DNA of 64,000 nucleotides from Adiantum capillus-veneris (Eukaryota > Streptophyta > Polypodiopsida > Polypodiales > Pteridaceae), in contig CM043942.1 of assembly GCA_014529385.2 (NCBI GenBank), positions 4,244,501 through 4,308,500 on the forward strand. The letters are read 5' to 3'. Below the pieces are notes generated by a model. The model did not search any database. It had not been told where the DNA came from and saw only the letters and a program-made list of their open reading frames with translations. The translations under genes were made by a program, and so were the position numbers. Of this stretch, positions 11,401-23,739 are shown piece by piece. Each line of letters opens with the position of its first letter. Positions within the stretch are counted from its first letter, which is position 1.

Positions 11401-11809
11401 TTAATTTGTACTTTGGATTTTCCCTTCAATGTGAAGCTCCTCTTCACTACTGTCGGTGAAGCCCCTCTTCACAGATAAGGGAAATGATTCTTTGTTTTTG
11501 CTCTTGATGCTCAAAAGAACTCCTTGAATCTTGGTAATACTGCGGTCGGTGAGAATGGCCCCTTTGGCAGCCCTTGGATGCTCGATAAAATTTTGAAGTT
11601 TCACCCTTCCTTAAATTGGTTAGAAATGCCTTTTGAAGTGCGATGAGATCCGCCTTTGAATGACTTTTGGAAGGCCTTGAAAACTTTGGTTTATTTGCCT
11701 TGTGGAAGCTCTTGAAGCTTGGTAGGGTCTTTGGTACAACTTGGTGGGAGCAAGTCCTTACAGGGTTCTTGGAGGCTTTTGATGCAGCGCCGTGGGAAGG
11801 GGGGCCCAA
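11401..11809 (-). pseudogene. Copia-2 interior, short open frames of unknown origin
   Basis: Two overlapping minus-strand frames (11809-11447, 120 aa; 11604-11401, 67 aa) are Lys/Ser-rich with no motif I recognise. The position between primer site and polypurine tract is where gag would lie. They may be gag debris, but no zinc knuckle or capsid motif is visible. Confidence 0.3.
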
Positions 11810-11953
11810 GAGGGGGCTTATCTTTGTGCTTTTGGTGCAACCGTTTCGTGGGAACCGGCGCTAGTGCCAATGGGCAAGGCGGGCACTGCTGGACACAATC
11901 GGGCAGTCAGGGCAACTCCGGGCAGCGGTCAACACATCCGATCAAGCGCGGGC

Positions 11954-12089
11954 AAGTCGGACACAAGCGTGGGTAGCAGCGGCCGCATCCGTTCGCCAGT
12001 TGGTCAAGGGCCGCCGGACGCAAGTCGGACACAAGCGCGGGCAGCAGCGGCCGCGTCCGTTCGCCAACTGGTCAAGGGCCGCCGGACGT
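11954..12089. repeat. 68-bp GC-rich tandem duplication
   Basis: Two copies (11954-12021 and 12022-12089) begin AAGTCGGACACAAGCG and contain a GCAGCGGCCGC core; they differ at only a few bases. The patch is strongly GC-rich against AT-rich surroundings, and a NotI-like GCGGCCGC-type palindrome recurs. It is the only GC island in Copia-2. Confidence 0.9.
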
Positions 12090-12783
12090 AAATCCGATTC
12101 ACAGCCAGCCGGTGGCGGATGCGACAATCGTATGAAAAGCGGTTTTAGTGCTAATTTGAAATCCGCCCAGTGGGCGCCCAAAGTTGGGTGTGGCCGCCTT
12201 CAAAAAGTGGTCAAAGCTCCTAAAAATGGGAGGTTCCCATGTTTTTTTTGGCAGGTTTGCTTCCTCAAGACAAAAGAAGAAGAGGGAAATTCCTCTTTGG
12301 GATTAAATGCACCACACACACATACACACACACACACACTAAACAAAGCCAATGAGAGTTTTTCTGTAGAAAATCCAGAGGGTGAGAGTGTTCAAGAGGA
12401 AATTAATCAAGCTCTAGAATGTGCATATGAAGTGTGATTTGAGCATGGAAATAGTTGGTAGAGAGCTCTTGAGACAGGCTACGCACACACACCAATCATA
12501 AATGCCAATTTTACTAAAATGAGGAGCAGATTTTGAATGCAAAATGCAAGTTCCTAATGACAAATTAATGAAATCTTACGCTAATTAATCTTCCAATAAG
12601 CCAGTGAGTAGTGGCTCAAGAGTCTTTAACTCAAGAACATGCGCATGCTAGCCAATGGAATACTAATTAGGCATGCATTATGCAATAAAAGAGTAAACCT
12701 AATGAATCTATCTAATGATGATCAATGAATGCTAATTGTACTAACACACAAATGCATAACAACAATCCTAGCTAGCACACCAT

Positions 12784-12796
12784 GGCTCTGATACCA
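12784..12796 (-). other. Copia-2 primer binding site (initiator Met tRNA)
   Basis: The minus strand reads TGGTATCAGAGCC, two bases inside the 5' LTR end at 12799. Confidence 0.92.
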
Positions 12797-12798
12797 AA

Positions 12799-13121
12799 TG
12801 TTAGGAATTGGATCGTGGTAGCTATGGTGGATGAAAGAGAAACATGGCTTCAATGTGTGAGCGTGTGTGTAAGCAAGGTTATCACTCAAGTGAATTAGGT
12901 TCCAAGATAGAATTAGCTTGGACTCATAAACACAATCTTGAGTATTGACTTAGCTTAGCACAAGCTCACTATAGACAAGCATGTAGTGCAAAATGAAGTT
13001 GTTGTTTATTCATTCAAGAAATGAGCTTTAAGTAGCTCTACAGCCTTGCTCCACAGTATGTGGGATAAATCCACTCTCCTCTCATTGACTCACACCTTAG
13101 GACAAAGCTCACACTTTTACA
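12799..13121 (-). repeat. Copia-2 5' LTR (right copy)
   Basis: Direct repeat of 10375-10696 and next to the primer site. It ends TTTTACA before the GTAAC target duplication. Confidence 0.92.
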
Positions 13122-13608
13122 GTAACCACTCCTATTCTTCCATAAGCATTCGATTTGTGATATTTAGCATCACTAATTAGGTCGATTAAGTTGGGTCTTA
13201 GTCTTGTAATTAGTGTGTGTGCCCTATTGTTTGCTTGTGTGTAGATAGGTTTTATGAATCTCTAGCACCATTCACTTCGTGTGTGTAGCTATTGATAAGT
13301 GCCGTGATTGACATGTGGTAATTAGTGTGTGCTTATCATTAGTGTGCTCGGGGTTTCTAGTCTATGGTAAGTCGGACTTCGATGGGCTTGATGTGTGTAG
13401 GAGTTGTTTGATTAGTGACTAGAGTAGGTTTAGAGTTAGTCTTGCCATGGCTAATCTCTATTTGCATTGGAGAGGTGATCTCTTGAATCCTCTATTCCAT
13501 TCATCCGATGCTCGTGCTTCCCTGTCCTAGCCGGGTTGCCGATCCACGGATTTGATAATTTTGTGTGGGTTGTGATTAGGTAGTGCTACAACGCCTCCCA
13601 ACAGAAAC

Positions 13609-16234
13609 AAACACACAAAGTCACAAACAAACAATACACGCACACACATACACAAACACACACACGTTTTCTCTCTCTCACACACACACAAGAGATAAAA
13701 AAATAAAAAATAAAAAAAAACTAAAAAAACATTTTTTTTGGTTTTTTTTTTGCTTTTCTTTGTCTTGTTTCTCTTCATTGCATTGCACATGCATCAAACA
13801 TCCACACACGCCCCCTTCACACACATTTAAGCACAAATAGACGCATTTAGAGCCACCGAGAGTCAAATTTCATCCGAAATTGTTCGATTTTGTCAATTTG
13901 AGCCGTTTTTAGCATATTCGAGCCAGATCACACACATAGACCTTGTTTGACACGAATTTTGATTTTGAGTCTAAGATTTTTCAGATTACACGCTTTAGCT
14001 ATTTCATGCGTAATATTGCATTTTGGTTCAATTTGACCGTAGAGTCCCACGATTGACCATATTTGACCTCGACTTGTGATAGAGATATGTTTTGGCCTTG
14101 ATGTTGACCAAATTGAGCTAGTTAGAGCCTATTCACACGCGAGATCTTGATCTGGCCGCTTTTGGCTATTCTTAGCACATCGACGCACGATTAGAGCTTG
14201 ATTTAGTTATTAGACCTACATTTGGCTACGACTTTGACCGACTGACCGATTTTAGATCCAGATTACACACAGAGATCTCATTCACCATTTGGATAGCCAT
14301 TCATTGCCAAATTACGCCTTGCACCTAGTGCATTGGTTTATTGCCCCCTAGCACCAGATTTGACCTAAACTGCTAGACTTTGGCAATCATGGATCTTGAG
14401 GTTTGATCACCTCCAGGATTTCCATCCTCACCACCATCTAGAAGAGTGAGCTCAATAGAGATCATAGCAAAGGCTAGGGCAGGGATGGAGAGTAGGATGT
14501 AGAGCCATACTAGTGCACGACCAGAGCTACGAGCCATAGAGATAGCTACACCTCAAATTTTGATTGTTCCTACTATTAGCACACATGCTAGAGAGGTTGT
14601 AGACATGGTATCACCTTCCACATTGCCAGTCATGAGCACACTAGATACCACTTATTACACCACAGGGTGCCATAGAGCCATAGCTCACTAAAGATTCCTA
14701 TTGATCATGCTATTGATTTAGAGCTAGGCAAGAGTCATCCACTGAGGGATTCTAAGCTACAAAGCTATTTGACGACACAGTCATAGGTTGATGTCATCCC
14801 TAGACCCATTACTTGTGCTATAGATTCTACCATCCATATGGAGCTAGGTGCTAGCCAGCCATTGACCATTAGATAGAGAGCTAAAAGATTACAAACTTTA
14901 TTGTTTGGAGAAAGTTCTCTTATCTTTCCTAGTTGCACTAGACTATTGATTTGAGCATATTGATTATGGTGCACTAGCTGCATGCATTTATGCTAGAGGC
15001 ACTATTTTCCTGCGGGTTTTTTTCCTCTAGGTATTCAAGTTTGAGACCCTATTTTAGGATTTCTTTCATTTTGTAAAACTTTCACTACTATGCTGACACA
15101 CCTTTCTAGGTGGTGGTGTCTTGCCTTATGATTATGTAGCATAGATGGACTTTAGCTTCCAAACTGCATGGTTCCATTGAGCTTCAAAGTTATATGCTGA
15201 TTTCCATAGCTACTAAGGAGCCGCATCATATTTCTCCAGGTGTATCACTTCCTATTCTATATGTTTTTGTACACCTATATTTGCTTATCGTGGCTTTTCA
15301 TGGTTTGATTGAGTTCATTTTATTATGTCTTGTTATCTGCTAGTAGAGATAAATAAGTTTGTACATGTATGCTTTAGTTAATTAACATAGAGTTTAGTCT
15401 TATTGATAATCCTTGAGGTTAGGAGGCTGTGACTTTAGGTTAACTCATTTATTTGACCTACTAGTCCTAGTTGGTAGAATTATTTAAATGTTTGAGACCT
15501 TAGGAGGGTTTTAGGCATAGAGAGGTGTGCTCACTTCAGAACAAAGAGCACTAGTAAGAATACAAAGGATATGGAAGCATACGTGCCACAAGTGTAAAAG
15601 CTTAAGTTGGAGGAGAAATCCCACATGGATTTTGGTACTTCACTCATGTACATCCTAAATGGTATTAGAGTCCTAGAGATTCCCAGTGGGGCGCTTTCCT
15701 TGAGAAGCAAAAAAACCTCAGGCATACAAAATAAGCACTCACACAAAATGCTCTTTGAAAAAATGTGAAAAAAAGAAAAAGAAAAGAGCAAGAAAAATGA
15801 ACGAGAAAAAGAAAAGACTTCCATTGAGCTTAAAGTAAAAAATTCAAGCTTTTTTTTGGAGTTGTATAGTTAGTTCGCTTATCTCTGCTCATAAACGCAA
15901 ATAGGGAATCTTGCCTTTAGATAATTTTTCTAACTTAGCTAGTACTAGAGTGACTGTTTTAACCCTTCGTCATAGCTAACTAATTGATAGACTCATCCAT
16001 AAGCCCAAAACTCTTGTTTAATTATTTTTAGCAAATGAAATTTATTTGTCTTTTATTGGCACTTTAACAATTCATAATTCTTTGCACTTAGTCATTCCAT
16101 GATATGCTTTACTGTGCCTTATGACTTATTTTCCACACGATTATGCTTGCTACTTCATTGCCTTTTGTCTTTTGCAGGCACATTCTTCCTGGAGCATTCA
16201 CCACAACATATCTTTGTCGAGGATGACAAAGCCT
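13609..16234 (+). other. LARD-B interior, non-coding
   Basis: It opens with CA-rich repeats (13615-13690), then A- and T-runs (13697-13760) and TTTGACC-rich sequence. No convincing open frame occurs. A TCGAGGATGACA motif precedes the polypurine tract, similar to one at 56369 before a Gypsy LTR. Confidence 0.65.
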
Positions 16235-16247
16235 AGGAAGGGGGGAA
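16235..16247 (+). other. LARD-B polypurine tract
   Basis: AGGAAGGGGGGAA immediately precedes the LTR start TGTTGG. Confidence 0.82.
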
Positions 16248-17037
16248 TGTTGGATGCATCCAACGTCAGCTACCATTTTCACCTTCTCATGGACATTATT
16301 TTTCCATTTGCTATGTATATATTTGTGGAGCTCACATTGAATTTCAAGTTGTATCTGTTTATTCACTTCATGTACTTTGGGCGGCTGGCCATAATTTTTA
16401 AAACCCTAGGTATATAAGTGAATGTAGCTCATGTGAAAGGAGATATCATTCTGAGATAAACCTAGAGTAGAGAAGGAGAAGAAGGAGGCTATGGAGGTGG
16501 AAGTATGGAGCCGCATGTACTCTCTTCACGGACCGATTGTATGCATGCAATGAAGATGAGTCCTTTTGCCTTTCTCTTGCGTTTCATTAAGTCGTGTATT
16601 AGTGTCTTGATGATGTAGATTAAGAACTAACCGCTCTCTAATTCTTGATTGCCTATTGTATGTTTGATTCTAGTAAAGTGTGCATGATTAGATTAGTGTG
16701 TAGATTAAGGATTTGTGCATGCATTGATCTAATCATAACTCCATGAGCTTGGGTGAGATTGTGATTAGTATGTGACCACAAGGATTAGAAGAGAATGCAA
16801 CGTTTAGCAACCTTGATTAGCATAAGGGTTAGCGTGTGTGTATACACTAATCCCCTTCATTAGTTCTCTCTTCTTCCTATTGTAGATAATCTCAAGTGAT
16901 TTCCCCACTCAATTGTATCTCATTTCTCTCACACAATCACCCATGTGTGATGTTTCCATGCCCTAGCCGGGTCCTACCATCCTTGGATTGATAATTTTGT
17001 TGATTCTTTGGAGCTATATGCTACGAGGGAGCTAACA
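16248..17037 (+). repeat. LARD-B 3' LTR
   Basis: The LTR spans TGTTGG to GCTAACA, about 790 bp. A TATATAA box at 16411-16417 lies about 160 bp inside, a reasonable transcription start region. The next five bases (17038-17042, cttac) are a candidate target duplication whose partner is not visible. Confidence 0.75.
16411..16417 (+). promoter_or_regulatory. TATA box in LARD-B LTR
   Basis: TATATAA follows AAAACCCTAGG in the 5' part of the LTR, fitting a U3 promoter. Confidence 0.55.
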
Positions 17038-17290
17038 CTTACCCTAACAATAACGGCCTCTTTGCACTCTCATTGTCTACTGCTACATGTGTGTACATGT
17101 CACTTGTTTTAAAGCAAGCATCCTTGACAATCAATTTTAGTCTTTGCATGGCACGTTGAGAGCAAGGTAGGCAATGAAAGCAAGGTTGCCTAGCCTAGAG
17201 CACCGAAAGCCCCGCTCATCTCTGCCCATAAGATCTTGTACTGTAAACTAGAGCACAAATGTGTTGCAAGTGGGCTCTAGTGTCACTTGA

Positions 17291-18104
<814 letters not shown>

Positions 18105-18146
18105 TCTTGGGAGGTCAAATATGACCTATGGGACCAAATGAACATG

Positions 18147-21100
18147 TCACATGGTGTGAGTGGAGTTCATAAGTGACTCTCGATGCTCAAAAATGGCTGA
18201 AATGAGCGTCGCAATAGAGAGTCCACATCGTGGTTGGGAGAGGAAGGTATGTAGGGAGAGATCATGGCTGAATATATGGGGAAAAGAGGACCTAATGTGG
18301 TCAAAAGCTGAGCACTCAAGTAGTGTGTGGTACTCACTCTCTCGCACTTGACGAGGGCATAAGGTGCAAAGTCGATGACACTCCTCGCCAGTGCCCCAAC
18401 GTCTTGTCTCACAGCGTAGAGAATGGGAGCTAAGACGAATGGAGGCAATGGTGCGGATCGCACTCAACGGGATGGGCTCAGGGATGTAGGAATGGGTTCG
18501 GTTACCTTGTTCCGAGAAGAAGAGAGATTTGTAGTTTGGGGCAACGTGTGTGGTGTAATGGCTGAAGCGAGAACCTTCGGATTTCTCCCAAGCCGTGATA
18601 CATTGGCGTTGTAAGAAGGCCTCATTAACTTGGGAGTCGATCGACGCATCCTTGACCAAGTGACATGCATCCCATCTTCCAAACCATTTCTTGATATCAA
18701 GCATCCACCCCGAACTTAGTCTTTTGCTCTTGCATATCTTTTGAACCATTTGACTTGCTTCATATGCGATTCTAGGAAGTCGATGCAAAGGGCTACGTTG
18801 TGTCTTACGCATGTACTCCACAACCCTTTGCATGCCCAAGACCTCAATGGGAAGCAATCCGGACTCAAGAAGTAAGAGCATGTAGGGTGTTTGTGTCTTG
18901 ACTTGGAGAAAGTTGGTGAGAAAATGCTTTTGGACATTCTCAAACTCTTTCCAAGTAGACTTCCCGATGCTTCCACCCCACACCTCCACTCCATAAAGAA
19001 GCACCGGTGTCACCAATGTGTCAAAGAGGTACTTTTTGAGAGCCCAACACTTGATCTCTCCTGCATTGCACATGTTCTCAAATGCATAATAGGCCCTCTT
19101 TCCGGCTTCCAAGCGACGCATTGCACAATCCTTCAATTTATGATTGGATGGAACCTCAAGGCCAAGGTACTTGAAGTGATCTACCACTTCAAGTTTCTCA
19201 TTGTTATATACAATGCATGGATTTTCATCATTGAGGGTCTTTACAAGCATAACCTTGGTTTTGGATCCATTCACGATTAGCCCGCTATGTAGGCAAAAGC
19301 GTTCCAAGACACTCATAAGCTTTTGTGCATCTTCTAAGGTATGTGTCAAGAGCACTACATCATCGGCATAAAGCAAAAGCATGATCACCGCATTTCCGAT
19401 CTTAACCTCTTCTATGCCTTCTTGCTGCATAAAGTCAAGAACCATGCATTCCAATTCATCAATGAGTAGCCCAAAGAGGGTTGGGGAAAGTGGGCATCCT
19501 TGTTTGACACCAATAGTGCTTGCAAAAATTCTGAAATTCCATCTCCCATACGTAATCGACATATCACTTTTTGGTAGATGCGAAAGACTGCATGCATAAA
19601 TTCTCTCGGCACTTGAAGGCTTTGCATACGTCTCCAAATATTTCCTCGCGGTACCATGTCAAAAGCTTTCTTGAAATCCACAAAGCAACAATACAACTTT
19701 TTTCCTTTCAATCGAGACGCTTCCATAAGAACTCGAAGAGTGACAAGGTGATCAATAGTTCTATGATGCTTTTGAAAACCTGCTTGGCCAAGTGCACGTT
19801 TGCCATTCTTTTCAGCCCATTCACTTATCTTCATCTCCATGATACATCCAAATAACTTTGCCATCAAAGAACCAACCATTATAGTGCGATAGTTGTTCAC
19901 ATTGTTTACATCTCCTCCTTTGTGCAAAGGTATGATCCAATTTGCACTCCAATCATGAGGCATGCCATACTGAAGTGCAAGGTTAAACATATCGCATATC
20001 CAATATCGTGTTTTCTTGCTTGTCCATTTAATCATTTCAGCCTTAACACCTTGAAGGTCACCTGCCTTACGAGTAGCAAGTTTCTCAAGCGCGCGGCATA
20101 CATCTTCAATGGTAAAGAAGGGAGACATAAACGGAAGGGAGCTACAACACTCCATCTTATCAACATTGGGTTGCTCATAGAGGTTCTTACAATGCATATA
20201 CATATCCTCAAGAGTCAAGTCACCAAAGCTCTCAATGCGCTTGCCTTTTAGATTTTGCCAAAACTTGCCACATGCATGTGCTTTCTCTTGTGCTAAAAGA
20301 AGTTGTTTTTCGACTTCCCACCTTCTCCTCTTCTTTTGAACAAGTGCTTTGTATGTGTGTGAACATTCCAAGTAAACTTCCTTGTCTTTGATTGCATCCA
20401 ATCTTTGCAAGTGTTTTTGGGCTTGGCTACATTCCATGTCAAACCATTTCTTCTTGGTGCTACCCTGCTTAGACCTTTTGCAAGACATGTGTTTCACCGA
20501 AAAGCATTCCTTCGCACAAGAGAAAATTACTTCTTTGAAAACTTTCCACTTGCATTCTAATGTTGGGCTCTCTTGATGCTCTATCATGCTTAACATTTGG
20601 TCCACCATATCAGCATATATAAGTGCTCGTTTGAGGTCTAGACGTAGGTACAAATGATTCACATCATGATTGGAGGCTACATGCTCGGGCCGTTTACCAC
20701 ACTTGAGGTCAATACATAACATCCTATGATCCGATTCCGGATTCCATTCACCAAGTGTAAAGCTTTGTATGCATTCTAGAGTGGCTTCCGAGAACAACAT
20801 ATAGTCAATCACGCTAGCACCGTTGTGCTTTCTACATGTAAAGTCATTGGTGCCTTGCCATAGAGATACACCATTTGCAATGAGCATTCCGATACTATTG
20901 CACATATGTAGAAGTGACTTTCCATAGTGATCCACTTCTTTTGCATCATTAGAACTTCGATTATACATGTATGAGTCATCCATTCTTCTTGAGACATGCG
21001 GCAGGTCTACTTGTTGTGTGTCGTGTTGTAACATATTTGTGCGAGCATTCATGTCTCCAAAAACAATGACTTCACCTTGATCTTTGTAATGAGCAATGTC

Positions 21101-21526
21101 TTCCTCTAGTTCAACAAAGGGCTGATCTCTATCCATATTCAAGCAAGCATAAAAGTTGGAGTCATAGTGAGGAATGTAGCAACCGGCCATAAACATGACT
21201 TGATCATTTGGTGGACTGATTTTCAACCATAAGTAGAGTTTATACTTATCTTCTTTGACAATGGAAACATCTTTCAAACCCTTTTTGGTCATACATGCTA
21301 CGCCTCCTTGGCCTCTTCGTTGCTTTGCATTTTTGGCCCACATCAAAGAATGCACATCGTATTTGTCAAATCCAAGAATTCGTTGCGCATCATGCTCCCA
21401 TGTTTCGACAAGAAGTATCACATCGGAGTCATTGGTAAGCTCATCAATGCCAATTCCCGCATTCCATGGATACCCGTTACAATTCCAAAAGCTTATTTGC
21501 AAGTGTGAGTTGGTCTCATAGATCAT
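18147..21526 (-). pseudogene. LINE-1 ORF2: endonuclease, reverse transcriptase, Cys/His C-terminus
   Basis: Two long frames overlap: 21526-19412 (704 aa) and 19637-18147 (496 aa). The first starts with an AP-type endonuclease (ISFWNCNGYPWNAG; LLVETWEHD; VIVFGDMNART; ESDHRMLC) and continues into RT (NWIIPLHKGGD, NNYRTIMV, CFVDFKKAFDMV). The second has GVKQGCPLSPTLF, the catalytic LLLYADDVVLL (YADD at 19370-19359), KTKVMLV and YLGLEV, then a C-terminal CTLC-x9-HTLLEC cluster like the zinc-knuckle region of plant LINEs. The break is a shortened homopolymer (A5 at 19524-19528 on the plus strand). ORF2 nicks DNA and primes reverse transcription at the nick. Confidence 0.95.
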
Positions 21527-21532
21527 GTGTCC

Positions 21533-22483
21533 CTATTTGTTGGGTGGACTTGCATCCTCCTTAAGTGGCTTTTCTTCTTGAGGTGATACCTTAACCTTCT
21601 TGCTTCTTTCCTCATATGCTTTGCGACGTACATTTTGTTGCATAAAAGTGAGATCCTCATATACATTACAACCTGTTCCTTTGAGGTAGATCCAACCATT
21701 GTCAAGGATGATCTTTCTCTTTACCTCATCAGCCATGGTACATACAATAGGTCTTTATCCCGAGCGAGGGACTCCTTGTTTTCCAACTCAATGTGCACCA
21801 TAAGCCATGATTCCTGACATGCCAAAGTGTGTAGCAAAAAACTCTTCAATAGCAACTGGAAGAGATTGGGGTGTTTCCATGCTTTCCTCCTTGATTCCAC
21901 GAATGACGATGTTCTTTGAGCGTTTTTGTCGTTCGTGCAATTCTTGAGTGTCCACATTCTCTACATTCTTTGCTTGGACAATGGCTTGCGTGATAGGAGA
22001 TGTAGAAACCATATTATCCTTACATATATCAGCCCATGATTTGGATGCATTTCTCATCTCACATACATCATGTCGTATTGTATCTATTGTTTCCTCTTTC
22101 AATACATGATCACTCTCAACTTTGCTCAAGCGCTCTTTCAATACATTCATGTCAACAAGAGAGCGTTTACATTCTTGAACTTCATTCTCAAGATGCATCA
22201 AGCGTGTTGTTTGCATTTCAAGAACCTTCTTGACGTGCTCATTCTCCACAACGAGAACTCTTAAAGTACCATTCTCCATTGCAAGTGCGCGCAACTCTTC
22301 ACCTTGTTTGTTGACGGTTTCTTGTAACGAGATCAAGTAAGCCATGATCATTGCTTCCGTTGTTGTAGATGATGTGGTTGGATTAGCATCCAAATTCCTT
22401 GGAGATTTTGCATCATTCTCCATGGCGAGTGTGGCTTTTCCACCCTTGCGAATCAAAATCCACAACCAACGTCTGGGACTCAA
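21533..22483 (-). pseudogene. LINE-1 ORF1: coiled-coil RNA-binding protein
   Basis: Frame 22483-21788 (231 aa) has a Ser/Thr-rich start, a long heptad-like coiled coil (LRVLVVENEHVKKVLEM to LSKVESDHVLKEE) and a RSKNIVIRGIKEES segment typical of the RRM-like fold of L1-type ORF1 proteins. The frame then shifts near 21800 and shifts back near 21755 (compensating changes), continuing in 21736-21533 with a basic Lys-rich tail that ends just before ORF2. Residue 20 (Met at about 22423) is a more natural start than the annotated first Met. ORF1 trimers coat the element RNA. Confidence 0.8.
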
Positions 22484-22700
22484 GAGAAATCAATTTCATA
22501 GACATAGAAAATTCCCTTTAAAAAAGATTCAAGTAGGAATATTTTCAAAATAATCGAATTTAACTCTATTTTCTTGAATTTTCTAAGTGAATTTTCTCCT
22601 TCTTCCCTTCCCTTCAACTGGTTGTTTTGATTTTTGAATCGGCTCAAGGCTAAGTTGCGGCACACTTTTCCCGAACACTGTCCAAACCCATCAACACAAT

Positions 22701-22906
22701 AGCTTTTCTTAGAGGCCACAAGCTTTGGTGGGGAACCTATGGAGTTTGGCCCTAATGCTTGTAGCTGAAAAGTTGGATTCTAGTCTTTTCTATCCTGGTG
22801 GCAAGCTACCTAGAGGGCGCAATACAGAGTTCATGTTGGATATATTGTCAAAGTTTTTCTTTGCTCTTTATTTATGTTGATTCTCGGTTTATGTTGAAGA
22901 GTTTTA
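22701..22906. other. Unassigned AT-rich sequence
   Basis: No open frame or repeat pattern is evident between the LINE-1 5' region and the poly-G run. Confidence 0.5.
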
Positions 22907-22917
22907 GGGGGGGGGGG

Positions 22918-23010
<93 letters not shown>
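22907..23010. repeat. Poly-G (14) followed by (GA)n
   Basis: A 14-base G run (22907-22920) passes straight into about 90 bp of pure GA. This forms the left arm next to the foldback element. Confidence 0.95.
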
Positions 23011-23014
<4 letters not shown>

Positions 23015-23016
<2 letters not shown>

Positions 23017-23226
23017 ATTGATAAAACACCCCTGTAATTTGTGAAAATTCAAAAAATATCCTTCATATTTGGCCAAAATTTCTCAAAATACCCTTTTTTT
23101 GGTCTCACAAAAGTAGCCACATTGTAAGGAAAATATACAAGCACAAAAATATAAATCTTGAGAAATTTGGGACTTTGACGGGTATTTTTGGAATTTCCAT
23201 AAATCAGAGGGGTATTCTGGTAATTT
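23015..23226. mobile_element. Foldback / MITE-like element with about 48-bp inverted arms
   Basis: The left arm (23015-23062, starting AAATTGATAAAACACCCCT) and the reverse complement of the right arm (23179-23226, starting AAATTACCAGAATACCCCT) share most bases, including CACCCCT/TACCCCT, the ATTT core and the GAAATTC-AAAAATA stretch. The loop is about 116 bp without coding. Flanking GA on the left and TC on the right extend the dyad. Short non-coding inverted-repeat elements with AAATACCCCT ends are common in plants. No clear target duplication can be assigned within the microsatellites. Confidence 0.65.
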
Positions 23227-23228
23227 AC

Positions 23229-23252
23229 TCTCTCTCTCTCTCTCTCTCTCTC
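23229..23252. repeat. (CT)n run
   Basis: A pure CT run directly follows the foldback element. Confidence 0.95.
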
Positions 23253-23365
23253 AAGTGTGGAGATTGGTTATGCCATTTCCCTCTTGAATAACAAGTCTTT
23301 GAGTTCAACTCTCCTCGTCGGGTAGATCTTTAAGGTCTCTTGGGATAGTTTCCTACGACATTAAA

Positions 23366-23700
<335 letters not shown>

Positions 23701-23739
23701 AAAAAAAACTGATTTTGGAGAAAAGTAATTTTTTTTTCC

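Larger units (their letters stand above)
10375..13121 (-). mobile_element. Copia-2: 2.75-kb non-autonomous Copia-like LTR element
   Basis: Direct repeats at 10375-10696 and 12799-13121 (322 and 323 bp, TGTTAG to TTTACA) flank an interior without pol genes. The minus strand has a Met primer site (12784-12796) inside the right LTR and a polypurine tract (10697-10709) inside the left LTR, giving minus orientation. A perfect 5-bp target duplication GTAAC (10370-10374 and 13122-13126) brackets it, and the target LTR is continuous when the element is removed. The two LTRs differ at only a few positions by eye, so this is a fairly young insertion. The interior looks scrambled, with two tandem-repeat blocks. 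Confidence 0.93.
3786..13603 (+). mobile_element. LARD-A: large non-autonomous LTR retrotransposon, nested
   Basis: Two near-identical LTR segments (3786-4598; and 9897-10374 plus 13127-13603) flank a primer site at 4601 and a polypurine tract ending at 9896. The 5.3-kb interior has no gag-pol coding. This is the layout of a large retrotransposon derivative, which would depend on another element's proteins. The primer site is of the Athila/Tat Gypsy type, so the helper is likely a Gypsy element. The left end of the 5' LTR (about the first 160 bp of the 3' LTR) has no match between 3750 and 3785, so the 5' edge is truncated or rearranged next to Copia-1. Confidence 0.85.
9897..13603 (+). repeat. 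LARD-A 3' LTR, split by an insertion
   Basis: The LTR runs from TGTTAG (9897) to CCCAACA (13603). It is interrupted at 10375-13121 by a second element; without the insertion and one copy of its target duplication it is about 950 bp. Both halves match the 5' LTR continuously across the insertion point (GTAAC followed by CACTCC). Bases 13604-13608 (gaaac) are the outer candidate target duplication of LARD-A. Confidence 0.9.
13604..17037 (+). mobile_element. LARD-B: 3' half of a related non-coding LTR element
   Basis: A non-coding interior (13604-16234) leads to a polypurine tract (16235-16247) and an LTR (16248-17037). The LTR's last 100 bp resemble those of LARD-A (CCTAGCCGGGT, then GGATTGATAATTTTGT), and a pyrimidine block at 14996-15060 matches one in LARD-A, so the two are relatives. 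The 5' LTR and primer site are not seen; LARD-A may have inserted into LARD-B, in which case its 5' half lies left of the window. Confidence 0.75.

Noticed and set aside
11954-12089. Direct repeats as a CRISPR array
   Set aside because: There are only two adjacent copies without spacers, inside a eukaryotic retroelement.
12000-12437. 145-aa frame with Arg/Gly-rich start
   Set aside because: It runs across the GC-rich tandem repeat and a CA run within Copia-2; there is no independent support.
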